DNA from: Pseudomonadota bacterium
Lineage (GTDB): Bacteria; Pseudomonadota; Alphaproteobacteria; Acetobacterales; Acetobacteraceae
Length of the DNA: 11,609 bases
NCBI GenBank assembly: GCA_021808205.1
Contig: JAKBCD010000017.1
Span: 1 to 11,609, forward strand
Direction: 5' to 3'
Positions 1 through 7,225 of the stretch are shown here, piece after piece. The notes beneath the pieces were generated by a model, which worked only from the letters and a program-made list of their open reading frames with translations, had not been told where the DNA came from and made no database searches. Position 1 is the stretch's first letter. The number at the start of each line of letters is the position of its first letter. A program made the position numbers and the translations under genes.

Positions 1-1034
1 TGGTGCAAGGAAATTAGCAGAAACAGGCAAGGAAGGAACAGGAACGCGACGCCCAGAACGATCAGCATCGGCGGGCGGGCGCGCAGCCCCCAGGCAGCGG
101 CGCCCAACATGAGCAATAGCAGCACATCAATCGTCCGGGTCAAACCGGGCACCAGATGGGAGTCCAAGAGTTTGAATGAAACCCAGTCCGCCACGTGCAT
201 GAAATAAACCGAGCCGAAATTGTACCATATCCGTCCAGCATCAAGGGGCGGAATCCATTGCATCGCGCTCGTGACCGACTGGTACTGAAAATGCAGCAGC
301 AGCGCGTAGAACGGCGCCGTGACGACCACCACCACCAGATCCGCCAGCAACACATTGCGCATAAGGCCCCGGCGCGCAGGCGCGAACGGCAGCAGCGCAA
401 CAAAAATCAGATTTGCGGCAAGCAGCCAGGGCAGCCCATCGCCCAGCACATCCACCGCCGCGGCGGTTCCCAGCACGAAGCAAAGCCATCCCGCCTTTGC
501 CGCCCTAAACCCCCGCCCCGCCGCCGCCAAGTCCTGGGCCAGCAAGAGCACGCCGTACAGCGCCACCAAGATCAGCGTCATTACCAAAGTGTATGAGCGC
601 GCCTCCTGCGAATAAGCGACCGTGATAGGCGAGAGTCCCAGGATCAATGCCGCCAGCACGCCCGCTAATCTGCCGCCGACGCGCGACGCGATGAGGAATA
701 CCATCACAACGGCTACGCTGCCGAACACCGCCGATGGCAGCCGCAGCCAGAATTGCGGATGCGCCAGATGGGTCAACGGCGAAAGCATCAGGAAGAAGCT
801 AGGCAAGTGATGGTTCTCGAAGGAATCCAGCACCAGCGCTGCCGGCTTCAGCGAGGCCCGTTGAAGGGTAAGCACCTCATCCAGCCAGAAGGGCTTGGCG
901 GCGATGTCAAACAGCCGCGGCAGCAGCGCCAAGCCAAAAACGCCCAGCGGCCAGAGCCAACCCGCCAGGCGGGAGGGTTTTGCTGAAACCAAGACAGTAC
1001 CGGCCGACGGCTCGGGGTGGGTTGAAATGCTCAC
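1..1034 (-). CDS. GT-C fold (PMT/ArnT-like, GT39 type) membrane glycosyltransferase, C-terminus outside window
   Basis: This frame is open from a GTG start at 1034 to the left edge (344 residues seen). A stop codon (TAG, 1040-1038) lies just upstream in frame, so GTG 1034 is the only sensible start. After a short cytoplasmic tail, the first hydrophobic helix (about residues 24-42) leads into the loop PFWLDEVLTL with the adjacent acidic pair Asp52-Glu53, the place and form of the catalytic acidic motif of GT-C enzymes. NHHLPSFFLML (74-84) and YSQEARSY (141-148) are typical of the dolichyl-phosphate-mannose mannosyltransferase/ArnT superfamily (PMT_2). Several more hydrophobic helices follow. 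Such enzymes move a sugar from a polyprenyl-phosphate carrier to an acceptor on the periplasmic side of the inner membrane. The acceptor cannot be read from sequence. The start overlaps the stop of the upstream alpha-E gene by four bases (GTGA), so the two are probably translationally coupled. The family usually has about 450-550 residues, so roughly a third is missing here. Confidence 0.85.
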   Translation of the reverse strand, partial: MSISTHPEPSAGTVLVSAKPSRLAGWLWPLGVFGLALLPRLFDIAAKPFWLDEVLTLQRASLKPAALVLDSFENHHLPSFFLMLSPLTHLAHPQFWLRLPSAVFGSVAVVMVFLIASRVGGRLAGVLAALILGLSPITVAYSQEARSYTLVMTLILVALYGVLLLAQDLAAAGRGFRAAKAGWLCFVLGTAAAVDVLGDGLPWLLAANLIFVALLPFAPARRGLMRNVLLADLVVVVVTAPFYALLLHFQYQSVTSAMQWIPPLDAGRIWYNFGSVYFMHVADWVSFKLLDSHLVPGLTRTIDVLLLLMLGAAAWGLRARPPMLIVLGVAFLFLPCLFLLISLH

Positions 1035-2044
1035 GCGCTAACCTGGGTTTGTATCTGCATTTGTGCTGCCTCAACCGCCTCGGGCCGCCAATCCCGAAAG
1101 AAGGCACGGCCAATGGCACCGGCAAGCTCCTGCAGATGGATCTGCACAACGTCCAGATATTCATGCAGCCCGGTGGCAAGAATATGGCCGAGCGGCTTTT
1201 CAACCAGCAGCTGACGCAGCATTTCTGCCCGCTCCAGGACCTCGCCCCCGGCGGAGAGGCCGAAATGGCGGCGAAGATCGTCCAGATGCGATTCGATACG
1301 GCGCACGCAGAGCAGCACCGCCCGCGGGCTGGAGGGGTCGCGCAACAGGAAATGCACCACGTCCTGCGGCGAAAACTGCGCCCGAGAGAGGCGTTTGAAC
1401 GCATGATACCCCGCCGCGGCCCGCAGAATGGCATTCCATTGGGTCAACTCGGCCACGCGCTTTTCCTCGCCGCCGGACGGCAGAAGGGCAGTGTATTTTA
1501 TATCCAGCATGCGCGTGGTCTGGTCGGCGCGCTCGATGAAGCGACCCAACTCATAGAAATACCAGCCCTGGTCGCGGTAGAGCGTGCCCTGGGTAATGCC
1601 CGTATGGGCCTGCACGCCCTCTTTGATTTTGGTGCAGAGGCGCGACAGCGCATCGCCCTCCAAATCCCCGGGCACGATAGCGCTGACGAAGCGGTGGAAC
1701 ATGTTGAGCTGGCGCCACATCTCGGTGCTCATCAGGGGCCGCAGCGTGCGCGCACTGGTCCGGGCCCCCTCAAGGCTGCCCGGCACAGAGGTCGGGTTGC
1801 CCTTGTCCAGCAAATAGAAACGCTTCACATGCGTGGCTTCAAAGGAAAACCCCCGCTCCCGGAACGTTTTTTCGTCGGCGTTGATGCGGATCAGCCCCTG
1901 CCAGGCTTCGGCCTCGAAGCCGGGGCTCTCGAAGCTCTGCGTCACGTCGATCAGCCGCGCGAGGTTTTCCACCCGCTCCAGATAGCGGGCCATCCAGAAC
2001 AGCCCCTCGGCATCCCGCGCCAATAAGCCCTGATCGCGGATCAT
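1031..2044 (-). CDS. alpha-E (DUF403) domain protein, partner of circularly permuted ATP-grasp
   Basis: This 337-residue protein matches the alpha-E family (DUF403) over its whole length, about the usual size for a stand-alone member. The N-terminal signature GLFWMARYLERVENLARLID (residues 14-33) is the typical opening of the family: an aromatic/Trp pair, an Arg-Tyr, then acidic Glu residues and Asn in one helix. The rest is predicted almost entirely helical with repeated Arg/Glu-rich segments (for example WYFYELGRFIERADQTTRMLD in the middle). Alpha-E proteins have no demonstrated reaction that I can name; they nearly always sit beside, or are fused to, circularly permuted ATP-grasp proteins and are predicted to act with them in ATP-dependent amide-bond formation. 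Its ATG (2044-2042) overlaps the stop of the upstream ATP-grasp gene by four bases (ATGA), and its TGA (1033-1031) overlaps the GTG of the glycosyltransferase. Three coupled genes imply co-translation in similar amounts. Family assignment is firm; function is inference. Confidence 0.92.
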   Translation of the reverse strand: MIRDQGLLARDAEGLFWMARYLERVENLARLIDVTQSFESPGFEAEAWQGLIRINADEKTFRERGFSFEATHVKRFYLLDKGNPTSVPGSLEGARTSARTLRPLMSTEMWRQLNMFHRFVSAIVPGDLEGDALSRLCTKIKEGVQAHTGITQGTLYRDQGWYFYELGRFIERADQTTRMLDIKYTALLPSGGEEKRVAELTQWNAILRAAAGYHAFKRLSRAQFSPQDVVHFLLRDPSSPRAVLLCVRRIESHLDDLRRHFGLSAGGEVLERAEMLRQLLVEKPLGHILATGLHEYLDVVQIHLQELAGAIGRAFFRDWRPEAVEAAQMQIQTQVSA

Positions 2045-3516
2045 GCCGGATTTGCCTCGGCAAATCGCTGCGCCAGCACCCAGGTATCCTTGGAGCCGCC
2101 GCCCTGGCTTGAGTTCACAATCAGCGAGCCGCGTTGCATCGCGACCCGCGAAAGCCCGCCGGGCAGCACCCAGCTTTCCTGGCCGGTGACGATGAAGGGC
2201 CGCAAATCCAGATGCCGGGGGCCGATGCCCTCTTGCGCCAGGGTCGGGCCGACGGACAGCCCGATCACCGGCTGGCTGATCCAGTTTTCCGGGTTGACGA
2301 GGATGGTCTCGCGCACCACGTCCAGCTCCTCCTTGGAGGCGCGCGGCCCGATGGTGATGCCATAGCCCCCACTTTCGCCCACCGGCTTGGTCACCAGCTT
2401 GTCGAGGTTATCCAGCGTGTATTTCAGCCCTTCCGGCTCACGGCAGATATGGGTCTGCACGTTCTCGATCAGCGGCTCCTCGGAGAGGTAGTATTTGATG
2501 ATCCGCGGCATGTAGGCATAGACCGCCTTGTCATCCGCCACACCTGTGCCCACCGCATTGGCAATGGCCACCTTGCCCTTCTTCCAGGCACGGATAAGCC
2601 CCGGCACGCCCAGCATGGAATCCGGCCGGAACACTTCCGGGTCCAGGAAATCATCGTTCAGGCGGCGGTAGATGGTGTGTACCGGCCGCAGGCCGGAGGT
2701 GGTGCGCATGTAAACGCGGTCGTTCTCCACCACGAGGTCCGCACCCACTACCAGCGGCACGCCCATCTCGCGCGCCAGAAACACATGCTCGAAATAGGCC
2801 GAGTTGTAGATGCCCGGCGAGAGCAGCACGACTTGCGGCTCGTCCAACCCCGCGGGCGCCACCTCGGCCATGGCGGCGCGCAGCCTGCGGCCATAATCGT
2901 CCACCGGTTTCAGCTTGATGCCGGCCATCAGGTCCGGAAAAGTCCGCAGCATCAAATGCCGATTCTCGATAACATAAGAGACACCTGAGGGCGTGCGGGC
3001 ATTATCCTCCAGCACCCTGAAGGCGCCAGACTCGTCACGGATGATGTCGATGCCGCAGACATGCACATAGGTACCGTACGGCACCGGGAAATCCTTCATC
3101 TCCGGGCGGTAATTGACATTACCATAGACCAGCTCGGCCGGAATGATGCCATCCTTCACCACCTGGCCCTTGCCGTAGATATCGCCCAAGAACAGATTCA
3201 ACGCCTTTACACGCTGGATGCAGGCGCGCTCCAGCAAATCCCATTCAGGGGCCGTTATTACACGCGGGATGCAATCGAAGGGCAAAATGCGGTCGATGGC
3301 CGTGGCATCGGAGTACACCGTGAAGGTCACGCCCAGATCAATCAGATCGGTTTCCGCCGCCGCGGCGCGGGCGCGCAGCGCCTCCAGCCCGATACCCTCC
3401 AGCCGCTCCGCCAGCCATTGCGGCACCGGGCCCGCCTCGGGGCGGTTGCTGGTCAGCTCGCAAAAAAAACGGCCAGGATCATATTCGGGCCAAAGCTGCG
3501 CAAAGATTTCGTTCAC
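2041..3516 (-). CDS. circularly permuted ATP-grasp protein (DUF404/DUF407 type), catalytically intact
   Basis: Predicted ATP-dependent carboxylate-amine (peptide/amide) ligase; the substrate is unknown. With the GTG start at 3516 the protein has 491 residues. Key motifs are present in the family order: DIYG at about 112-115, LEDNARTPSGVSY with the acidic Glu170-Asp171 and Asn172, the YNSAYFEH block (about 237-244), RRLNDDFLDP (about 284-293), KPVGESGGYG (Lys377 plus glycine-rich loop, about 377-386), HLDLRPF (about 436-442) and SSQGGGSKDTWVL near the C-terminus. I infer from these that it binds ATP. The open frame extends to a TTG at 3582, but that codon has no ribosome-binding site, while GTG 3516 has GGAGG seven bases upstream, and the shorter N-terminus (NEIFAQLWPEYDPGRFF) fits the usual start of the family. 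The stop overlaps the alpha-E start by four bases. It diverges from a second ATP-grasp/alpha-E fusion gene across a shared intergenic region. Family call is firm; start is likely but not certain. Confidence 0.92.
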   Translation of the reverse strand: MNEIFAQLWPEYDPGRFFCELTSNRPEAGPVPQWLAERLEGIGLEALRARAAAAETDLIDLGVTFTVYSDATAIDRILPFDCIPRVITAPEWDLLERACIQRVKALNLFLGDIYGKGQVVKDGIIPAELVYGNVNYRPEMKDFPVPYGTYVHVCGIDIIRDESGAFRVLEDNARTPSGVSYVIENRHLMLRTFPDLMAGIKLKPVDDYGRRLRAAMAEVAPAGLDEPQVVLLSPGIYNSAYFEHVFLAREMGVPLVVGADLVVENDRVYMRTTSGLRPVHTIYRRLNDDFLDPEVFRPDSMLGVPGLIRAWKKGKVAIANAVGTGVADDKAVYAYMPRIIKYYLSEEPLIENVQTHICREPEGLKYTLDNLDKLVTKPVGESGGYGITIGPRASKEELDVVRETILVNPENWISQPVIGLSVGPTLAQEGIGPRHLDLRPFIVTGQESWVLPGGLSRVAMQRGSLIVNSSQGGGSKDTWVLAQRFAEANPA

Positions 3517-3523
3517 ACCACTG

Positions 3524-3528
3524 CCTCC
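3524..3528 (-). promoter_or_regulatory. Shine-Dalgarno GGAGG deciding the ATP-grasp start
   Basis: On the minus strand GGAGG lies seven bases before GTG 3516. The more upstream in-frame TTG (3582) has no comparable purine-rich site. This supports the 491-residue product rather than the 513-residue one. Confidence 0.6.
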
Positions 3529-3597
3529 GGCGCGCGCATGCGCAAAAAGAGCCTCAAGGCCCGAGGAAAAATCGGCAGGCAAGATATAGCGACACGA

Positions 3598-3622
3598 CCA
3601 TGTTCCCGCTTATCGGGCATGG
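3598..3622. repeat. imperfect inverted repeat in the divergent promoter region
   Basis: Outer arms CCATG (3598-3602) and CATGG (3618-3622) enclose inner arms CCCG (3605-3608) and CGGG (3614-3617) around a five-base loop; only a two-base TT bulge on the left breaks the symmetry. It could be an operator or a hairpin in the leftward mRNA leader. No regulator gene lies in the window, so the role is open. Confidence 0.4.
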
Positions 3623-3860
3623 GCCAAGCAGATTTCGTCAAGGAATTCAGCATATGTCACCCACGATTTCCCACCCGTTCGTCACGGTGCAGTATAAATC
3701 TGCCGCTAAAACGGCCGTATCCGCAAGATGCTCCCGCAGCCCGCCTTTATTGGGTCCTTCCCAAGGTCATGCGAAGGCCAGACCAGACGCCGCATACGGG
3801 AAAACAGGCCCAGTCCGGCCCCGGTAGGCACCTTGAGAACACTCTGATACGTCTCCTTAA

Positions 3861-6065
3861 ATGCAGATCATCACCCCTTGCGATGAAACCATGGACCGCC
3901 AGGGCCGGACGCTCAGCCCCTGGGCGCCGGTTCTGGGCGTCATTCGTGAAGTTGGGAACGAAGAACTGACCCGCCGCGCCGCCGCGCTTAACCGACAGAT
4001 GGGGCTGGCAGCCCCGCTCGGCGCACCGGCGGCCCGGCTCTATGACCCGCTTCCCGTCCCCCTTACCGCCGCCGAGTTTGCAGAGCTTGAGGGCCATCTC
4101 AAGCAGCGCGCGAGTCTGCTTTCACTCGTTTTAGAAGACATTTATGGCGCCCAAAGCCTGATGCGCAGCGGGCAGCTACCGCCCGCTTTGGTGTTCGCGG
4201 AGTCCCATTTCCTGGGGCCAATGCATACAGGTGCCCGTCTCGTCACACCGCGCCTTTGCCTCTACGCGGCGGATATCATCCGCGCGCCAGATGGGCGGTT
4301 TCAATTGCTGCGCGACTATACCGGCGTGGTGCCGGGGTTGGGTGATGCCCTCACCTTGCGCCGTCTGGCCACCGGCGTCCTGCCGGAGCTGTTCCGCGCC
4401 GGCGCCCTGCGCTCCATCCGCCCGGCGCGGGAAATGCTTGTAGACCATCTTCAGCGCGAGGCCGAGGGTGGGCTGGTCGCGGTGCTCTCCGGCGGGCTTA
4501 CGCAAGGGCGCGGCAGCGAAGACGGGTTCGATGACGCACTGCTGGCCCGCGCTCTGGGCGTGCTGCTGATCGAGCCAGGAGACCTCGCCACCCGCAACGG
4601 CGCCGTGCACATGAAAACCCTCAGCGGGCTTTTGCATGTGGCAACGCTGATCCGCGGAGTTTCCGGGCGAGATCTCGACCCGCTTGAACAAGGCGGCCGC
4701 CCAGGAACAGGCATTCCCGGCGCGTTCGGAGCCATCCGTGCCGGCGTGCTTTCCATCCTTAATGCGCCGGGCAGCAAGCTGCTCGAAGCCGCCGCCCTAC
4801 GCCCCTACATCCAGGAGTTGTTCGAGCCACTGCTGGACCAACCGGCCATGCTGAGCCTGGTGGACAAACGCGAGGAGCCTCTTGCATCGCTGGCGCCATT
4901 TCTGGGCCTGAACGGGACAATCATCAAGGCACCGCTATGTTTTCGCCTGTTTGCCTGGCATGACGGAACAGGCTGGCAGGTGCTGCCGGGCGGGCTCGGC
5001 CTGCCCATAGGCCTCGAAGGCACGCCAACCGGGCTGGGACTGAAGGACCTTTGGGTGCTGGACAGCGAGGAACCCCATATGATCCCGGGCGCGCAGCCTG
5101 CCGAGCCGCCCGAGCGGCTGAAGATCCTGGCTGCGGCGTATCTCCCCTCGCGCCTGGCGGATAATCTGTTCTGGCTCGGCCGCTCGGTGGAACGGCTGGA
5201 AGCCGCTGCCCGGCTGCTTATGCTCGCACTCCCACGGCTGGAATCCAGCACCTCCCTGCCACGGGACATGGCCGAGCGAGCGCTCATCACACGCTGTCTC
5301 GGCCAGGCCGGGCTGCTGCCGCCAGACGTAGCAGGCTTTGCGATCTCCGGCCGGCTTCTGCGCCAGACATTGGCGCAGCGGCGGCCCATCGCCGGGCTGT
5401 TGCGGGAGGTAGCGCGCCTGGTGGATGCCTCTTCAGAGCGGCTTTCGCCTTCCATGCTCGCCACCGTGCGCTTTGCCTTGCACCAGGCCACTGAGGCCCT
5501 GCCCGACGAGGAAGCCGCGCTGCCAACGATGCTCAGCTTCGCTGCCACCTTCGCGGGCATCGCGGCGGAAAACATGTCCCGCGATGGCGGCTGGCTGTTC
5601 CTGGAAATGGGCCGGAGGCTAGAGCGCGGCGAGACCCTGGCCGCAACCCTGGCCATTCTACTCAACGGCCCAGTGGAGCGGTTGGAGCCTGGCATGGCGC
5701 TGGGTATCGAGATCGCCGATTCGGTGTTGAGCTACGAACTGCGCCATGCTGGCATCCTCGCCCCCGGCCCAGTGCTGGCCATGCTACTGGCCGACCAATC
5801 CAACCCGCGCGCGCTCGCCTTTCAATGCAGCGCACTGCGCGCCTGCCTGCAGCGACTGGGCGCTGATGATGATGCCGAAACCGCCAAACAATTGCAGCAG
5901 GAAGCGACAAATCTCACCGGGAACGCCATTGCGCTGAACGCGACACTGAGCGGCATTGTCGTGAAGTTACGTCAGCTTTCAGACCGCGTGCACCGGCGCT
6001 TCTTCACCCTGCTACCCGAGGCGCATATGCTGGAAGAGGACGAGATCTTGGAAGCGGCGCAATAA
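3861..6065 (+). CDS. fusion of degenerate circularly permuted ATP-grasp domain and alpha-E domain
   Basis: This 734-residue protein has two halves. Residues about 1-400 follow the fold order of the circularly permuted ATP-grasp family (VLEDIYG 90-96, YAADIIRAPDGRFQLLRD 135-152, HMKTLSGL 250-257, GLKDLWVLDS 393-402). Residues about 427-734 are an alpha-E (DUF403) domain opening with SRLADNLFWLGRSVERLEAA (430-449). It is a homologue of the two leftward genes joined in one chain. Compared with the intact neighbour, the N-terminal half lacks the main active-site motifs: the LEDN...PSGVSY segment is replaced by LRDYTGVVPGLGD (150-162), RRLNDDFLDP by RGVSGRDLDP (265-274), and the segment with KPVGESGGYG is absent, leaving only about 50 residues between the equivalents of the EEPL and LPGG motifs instead of about 100. 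I infer a pseudoenzyme with a scaffolding or regulatory role. Family fusions are usually over 800 residues. A stop (TAA 3858-3860) directly precedes ATG 3861; ATG 3891 is an alternative start. No strong ribosome-binding site is visible. Confidence 0.9.
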   Translation: MQIITPCDETMDRQGRTLSPWAPVLGVIREVGNEELTRRAAALNRQMGLAAPLGAPAARLYDPLPVPLTAAEFAELEGHLKQRASLLSLVLEDIYGAQSLMRSGQLPPALVFAESHFLGPMHTGARLVTPRLCLYAADIIRAPDGRFQLLRDYTGVVPGLGDALTLRRLATGVLPELFRAGALRSIRPAREMLVDHLQREAEGGLVAVLSGGLTQGRGSEDGFDDALLARALGVLLIEPGDLATRNGAVHMKTLSGLLHVATLIRGVSGRDLDPLEQGGRPGTGIPGAFGAIRAGVLSILNAPGSKLLEAAALRPYIQELFEPLLDQPAMLSLVDKREEPLASLAPFLGLNGTIIKAPLCFRLFAWHDGTGWQVLPGGLGLPIGLEGTPTGLGLKDLWVLDSEEPHMIPGAQPAEPPERLKILAAAYLPSRLADNLFWLGRSVERLEAAARLLMLALPRLESSTSLPRDMAERALITRCLGQAGLLPPDVAGFAISGRLLRQTLAQRRPIAGLLREVARLVDASSERLSPSMLATVRFALHQATEALPDEEAALPTMLSFAATFAGIAAENMSRDGGWLFLEMGRRLERGETLAATLAILLNGPVERLEPGMALGIEIADSVLSYELRHAGILAPGPVLAMLLADQSNPRALAFQCSALRACLQRLGADDDAETAKQLQQEATNLTGNAIALNATLSGIVVKLRQLSDRVHRRFFTLLPEAHMLEEDEILEAAQ

Positions 6066-6086
6066 TCCGCCAAGTTCCGCCGAAAC

Positions 6087-6956
6087 ATGACCCTTTACCG
6101 CCTGCACCACAGCACGACCTACGATTACGCTGAACCAGTGGTGATCGGCACGCATTTCATGCATCTGCTGCCGCGCATGCGGCCGGGGCAGATCGTGCGC
6201 GAGGCGCAGCTTGGCATCTCTCCCTCGCCAGAGAGCCGCCGCGACGAGGTGGACCATTTCGGCAATTATACCACCACAATCTCCCTGGCGGGCGCCCATA
6301 AGCAGTTCAGCGTCACCTTAAGCGCCACGATCGAGGTTGGCTTGCCCGCCCCGCCCACCCCGCCCGAAACCCCGCGCTGGGAGGCGATTGCCGCCTGGGG
6401 GAAGCAGGCGCTGGAGGTGGCTGAGTTCTGTCTGCCCAGCCGGCTTGCCCTGCCGGCGCCGGACATCGCCGATTACGCCGCGGTGAGCTTTCTGCCGGGG
6501 CGCAATATCCTGGAGGCGCTGCTGGAACTGAACCAGCGCATCTTCACGGAGATGAACTACAAGCCGGGTGTCACCAATAATTTCACCCCGGCGCTGCAGA
6601 TTTTATACACGCGCGCCGGCGTCTGCCAGGATTATGCGCATTTCATGCTGGCCTGCCTGCGCGCTTTGGGTCTGCCGGGGCGGTATGTGTCGGGTTATCT
6701 GCAGACCTCACCTCCGCTCGGGCAGGTGAAACGGCGTGGTGTGGACCAGAGCCACGCCTGGATAAGCGCTTGGCTCGGCCCGCAGATCGGCTGGGTGGAT
6801 TTCGACCCAACAAACAACCTGCTGGTGACGAACGAGCACGTCACTCTGGCCTGGGGTCGGGATTTCTCGGACGTTTCCCCCCTTCGCGGCATCATCCTCG
6901 GCGGCGGGCGGCATTACCTGACAGTGGGCGTGGATCTGGAGCCGGTGCTGACCTGA
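6087..6956 (+). CDS. transglutaminase-like cysteine protease family protein
   Basis: This 289-residue protein has the bacterial transglutaminase-like N-terminal beta domain (about 1-85, opening with LYRLHHSTTYDYAEPV and containing DHFGNYTT at 56-63) and a transglutaminase core (about 140-260). The catalytic triad is complete: Cys180 in AGVCQDYAHFM, His223 in QSHAWISAW and Asp240 in WVDFDPTNN. Members of this superfamily in bacteria usually act as thiol peptidases/amidases or transfer amide groups rather than as protein cross-linkers. No signal peptide or membrane helix is visible, so it is probably cytoplasmic. It begins 21 bases after the ATP-grasp/alpha-E fusion on the same strand, so the two are likely one operon. 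This association of ATP-grasp, alpha-E and transglutaminase is recurrent and suggests that the enzyme cleaves, or exchanges, the amide made by the ligase. The 20S-proteasome-like (Anbu) peptidase often found in such clusters is not in the window. Family call is firm; substrate unknown. Confidence 0.93.
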   Translation: MTLYRLHHSTTYDYAEPVVIGTHFMHLLPRMRPGQIVREAQLGISPSPESRRDEVDHFGNYTTTISLAGAHKQFSVTLSATIEVGLPAPPTPPETPRWEAIAAWGKQALEVAEFCLPSRLALPAPDIADYAAVSFLPGRNILEALLELNQRIFTEMNYKPGVTNNFTPALQILYTRAGVCQDYAHFMLACLRALGLPGRYVSGYLQTSPPLGQVKRRGVDQSHAWISAWLGPQIGWVDFDPTNNLLVTNEHVTLAWGRDFSDVSPLRGIILGGGRHYLTVGVDLEPVLT

Positions 6957-7225
6957 GCACGTTACGCAGCTTCATTTTTCCTGGCCAATAACGCCCCCAG
7001 CGAGACGTTCATCGACAACATCAGCTGCATGGGTTTCCATTGTTGAGACGAGCATCCCAGCGAAACCGACATCGCCAAATTTGAAGTGCCGCGGGCAAAA
7101 TCTGCCCATCGGGTTCCGGCTAAAACCCGCGAGCGGCTTCTGACCCTTGCCGGAGTTAAGCAGACTCAGGCCGCCTGAGCCGCGCAAACACCCCGAAAGG
7201 CCAGTTACACCGGCCTTTTTTTGTC
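6957..7225. other. non-coding stretch with hairpins between convergent genes
   Basis: This 269-base gap has no convincing gene. The right half is rich in inverted repeats: GGGCA/TGCCC (7093-7107), CGGGTT/AACCCG (7110-7129) and CTCAGG/CCTGAG (7165-7179), followed by an intrinsic terminator (7196-7222). The open frame ending at about 7178 (plus) has no ATG start and no ribosome-binding site. It could be a structured 3' untranslated region of the transglutaminase transcript or a small RNA. I did not recognise any known RNA family. Confidence 0.4.
7196..7222 (+). terminator. intrinsic terminator
   Basis: A seven-base-pair stem, AAAGGCC (7196-7202) with GGCCTTT (7212-7218), has a nine-base loop and is followed by T residues up to 7222. 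The U-tract is good for plus-strand transcripts (the ATP-grasp fusion/transglutaminase operon, or a small RNA just upstream). Read on the minus strand it is followed by only three T residues, so for the convergent small gene it would be a weak terminator. Confidence 0.75.

Larger units (their letters stand above)
3517..3860. promoter_or_regulatory. divergent intergenic region between the two ATP-grasp operons
   Basis: These 344 bases separate the leftward trio from the rightward pair and must hold both promoters unless transcription enters from elsewhere. I found no pair of -35/-10 boxes with good spacing on either strand. Partial candidates are TATAAA at 3693-3698 (plus) without a clear -35, and TTGACG read 3641-3636 on the minus strand without a clear -10. 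An inverted repeat at 3598-3622 lies on the leftward side. Short open frames cross the region (for example 3600-3827 plus) but have no ribosome-binding site or recognisable product, so I do not call a gene. Confidence 0.5.

Noticed and set aside
980..2026. Long plus-strand open frame of 348 codons
   Set aside because: It is antisense to the alpha-E gene, whose family motifs are clear; the plus frame gives a His/Arg/Gln-rich, low-complexity product with no domain, as expected of a GC-rich shadow.
2134..2988. Plus-strand open frame of 284 codons
   Set aside because: Antisense to the ATP-grasp gene with all its motifs; composition is His/Arg-rich and no family is recognisable.
3600..3827. 75-codon plus-strand frame in the intergenic region
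   Set aside because: No ribosome-binding site, no hydrophobic or domain signature, and Arg/Pro/Ser-rich composition; treated as chance.
3061..3969. Plus-strand open frame of 302 codons crossing the divergent intergenic region
   Set aside because: It overlaps the ATP-grasp gene antisense and the fusion gene out of frame, so it cannot be real together with two firmly identified genes.
4805..5695. Minus-strand open frame of 296 codons
   Set aside because: Antisense to the ATP-grasp/alpha-E fusion; Ser/Arg-rich translation without any domain.
7082..7178. GTG-initiated peptide frame ending at the TGA near 7178
   Set aside because: No ribosome-binding site and no recognisable product; the inverted repeats in the same stretch explain the sequence better as RNA structure.
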